From NCBI GenBank assembly GCA_023418835.1, contig JAEZYW010000085.1, positions 1 through 6,300 of the forward strand: a stretch of DNA of 6,300 nt, read 5' to 3'. Made by a program: the position numbers and the translations under genes. This DNA comes from Bacillota bacterium (GTDB lineage Bacteria; Bacillota; Clostridia; Tissierellales; Peptoniphilaceae). The notes under the pieces were generated by a model. The model was not told the DNA's origin and did not search any database. It saw nothing but the letters and a program-made list of their open reading frames with translations. Below, piece by piece: positions 6,179 through 6,300 of the stretch (position 1 is the first letter of the stretch; every line of letters starts with the position of its first letter).

Positions 6179-6218
6179 GTAGGGTAAGCATTAATATGCG
6201 TATCGCGATATTATTTTG
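6179..6218 (+). repeat. Element B, unit 5
   Basis: GTAGGG is followed by arms GGTAAGCAT and ATGCGTATC around TAAT, with one wobble and one mismatch. It differs from unit 2 at 4 of the first 25 bases. The linker and element A after it are identical to those after unit 2. Confidence 0.8.
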
Positions 6219-6232
6219 TTTCAGGATAAGCC

Positions 6233-6300
6233 AAGGTCTCGATAAATCCTTTTTCGACTACCCTCGGGCCGGCAGGCCGTGAAATGGTCTCAAAAGGATA
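6233..6300. repeat. Element A, copy 3 (cut by the window end)
   Basis: The first 68 bases of element A are present and are identical to copy 2. The missing 14 bases would contain the closing TTATC and GACCTT arms. It is preceded by the same TTTCAGGATAAGCC linker as copy 2. Confidence 0.9.

Larger units (their letters stand above)
5943..6300. repeat. 236-bp higher-order tandem repeat, one and a half copies
   Basis: The block starting at 5943 repeats at 6179 with a period of 236 bp. Each block reads: B unit, a linker ending in TTTCAGGATAAGCC, element A. In the first block, B units 3 and 4 follow. The 97 bases 5968-6064 are identical to 6204-6300, where the window ends, so the array probably continues. 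No gene, tRNA or spacer-repeat CRISPR structure is present in 5910-6300. Confidence 0.9.

Noticed and set aside
5906..6300. The right-end array as a CRISPR.
   Set aside because: The units are variable palindromes of uneven spacing, with repeated rather than unique sequences between them.

Overview
The window suggests an AT-rich, low-GC Gram-positive anaerobe (Bacillota, perhaps Tissierellia or Clostridia). The signs are strong AGGAGG-type ribosome binding sites, sigma-A-like promoters, an exported protein with an S-layer homology (SLH) region, and an AbgT-type transporter next to an M20 amidohydrolase. The genus is a guess from content and cannot be fixed from the sequence alone.

Layout. At the left edge (1-422, +) is the 3' part of a gene for an unrecognised, probably membrane-anchored protein. 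It converges on an M20D amidohydrolase gene (659-1846, -). The 236-bp gap between them holds two nearly identical hairpins (453-476 and 596-619) on either side of an 82-bp foldback repeat, here called element A (490-571). Upstream of the hydrolase on the same strand is an AbgT-family transporter gene (1926-3437, -), with a terminator-like hairpin in the 79-bp gap. The transporter diverges from a gene for a 752-residue secreted SLH protein (3651-5909, +, TTG start). Their 213-bp shared control region contains back-to-back promoters and repeated TGACTA/TAGTCA half-sites. The right end (5906-6300) has no gene. It is an array of short GTAGGG hairpin units (element B, five copies) and two more copies of element A, arranged as a 236-bp higher-order tandem repeat that runs off the window.

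How it works together. The transporter and hydrolase look like an uptake-and-cleave pair for an N-acyl or aminobenzoyl amino acid, or a related amide. The intergenic hairpin may lower hydrolase expression relative to the transporter. The SLH protein is presumably displayed on the cell wall and is probably functionally separate. The least expected material is in the intergenic repeats: element A has dispersed at high identity, and one copy appears to have split a bidirectional terminator and left a hairpin on each side.
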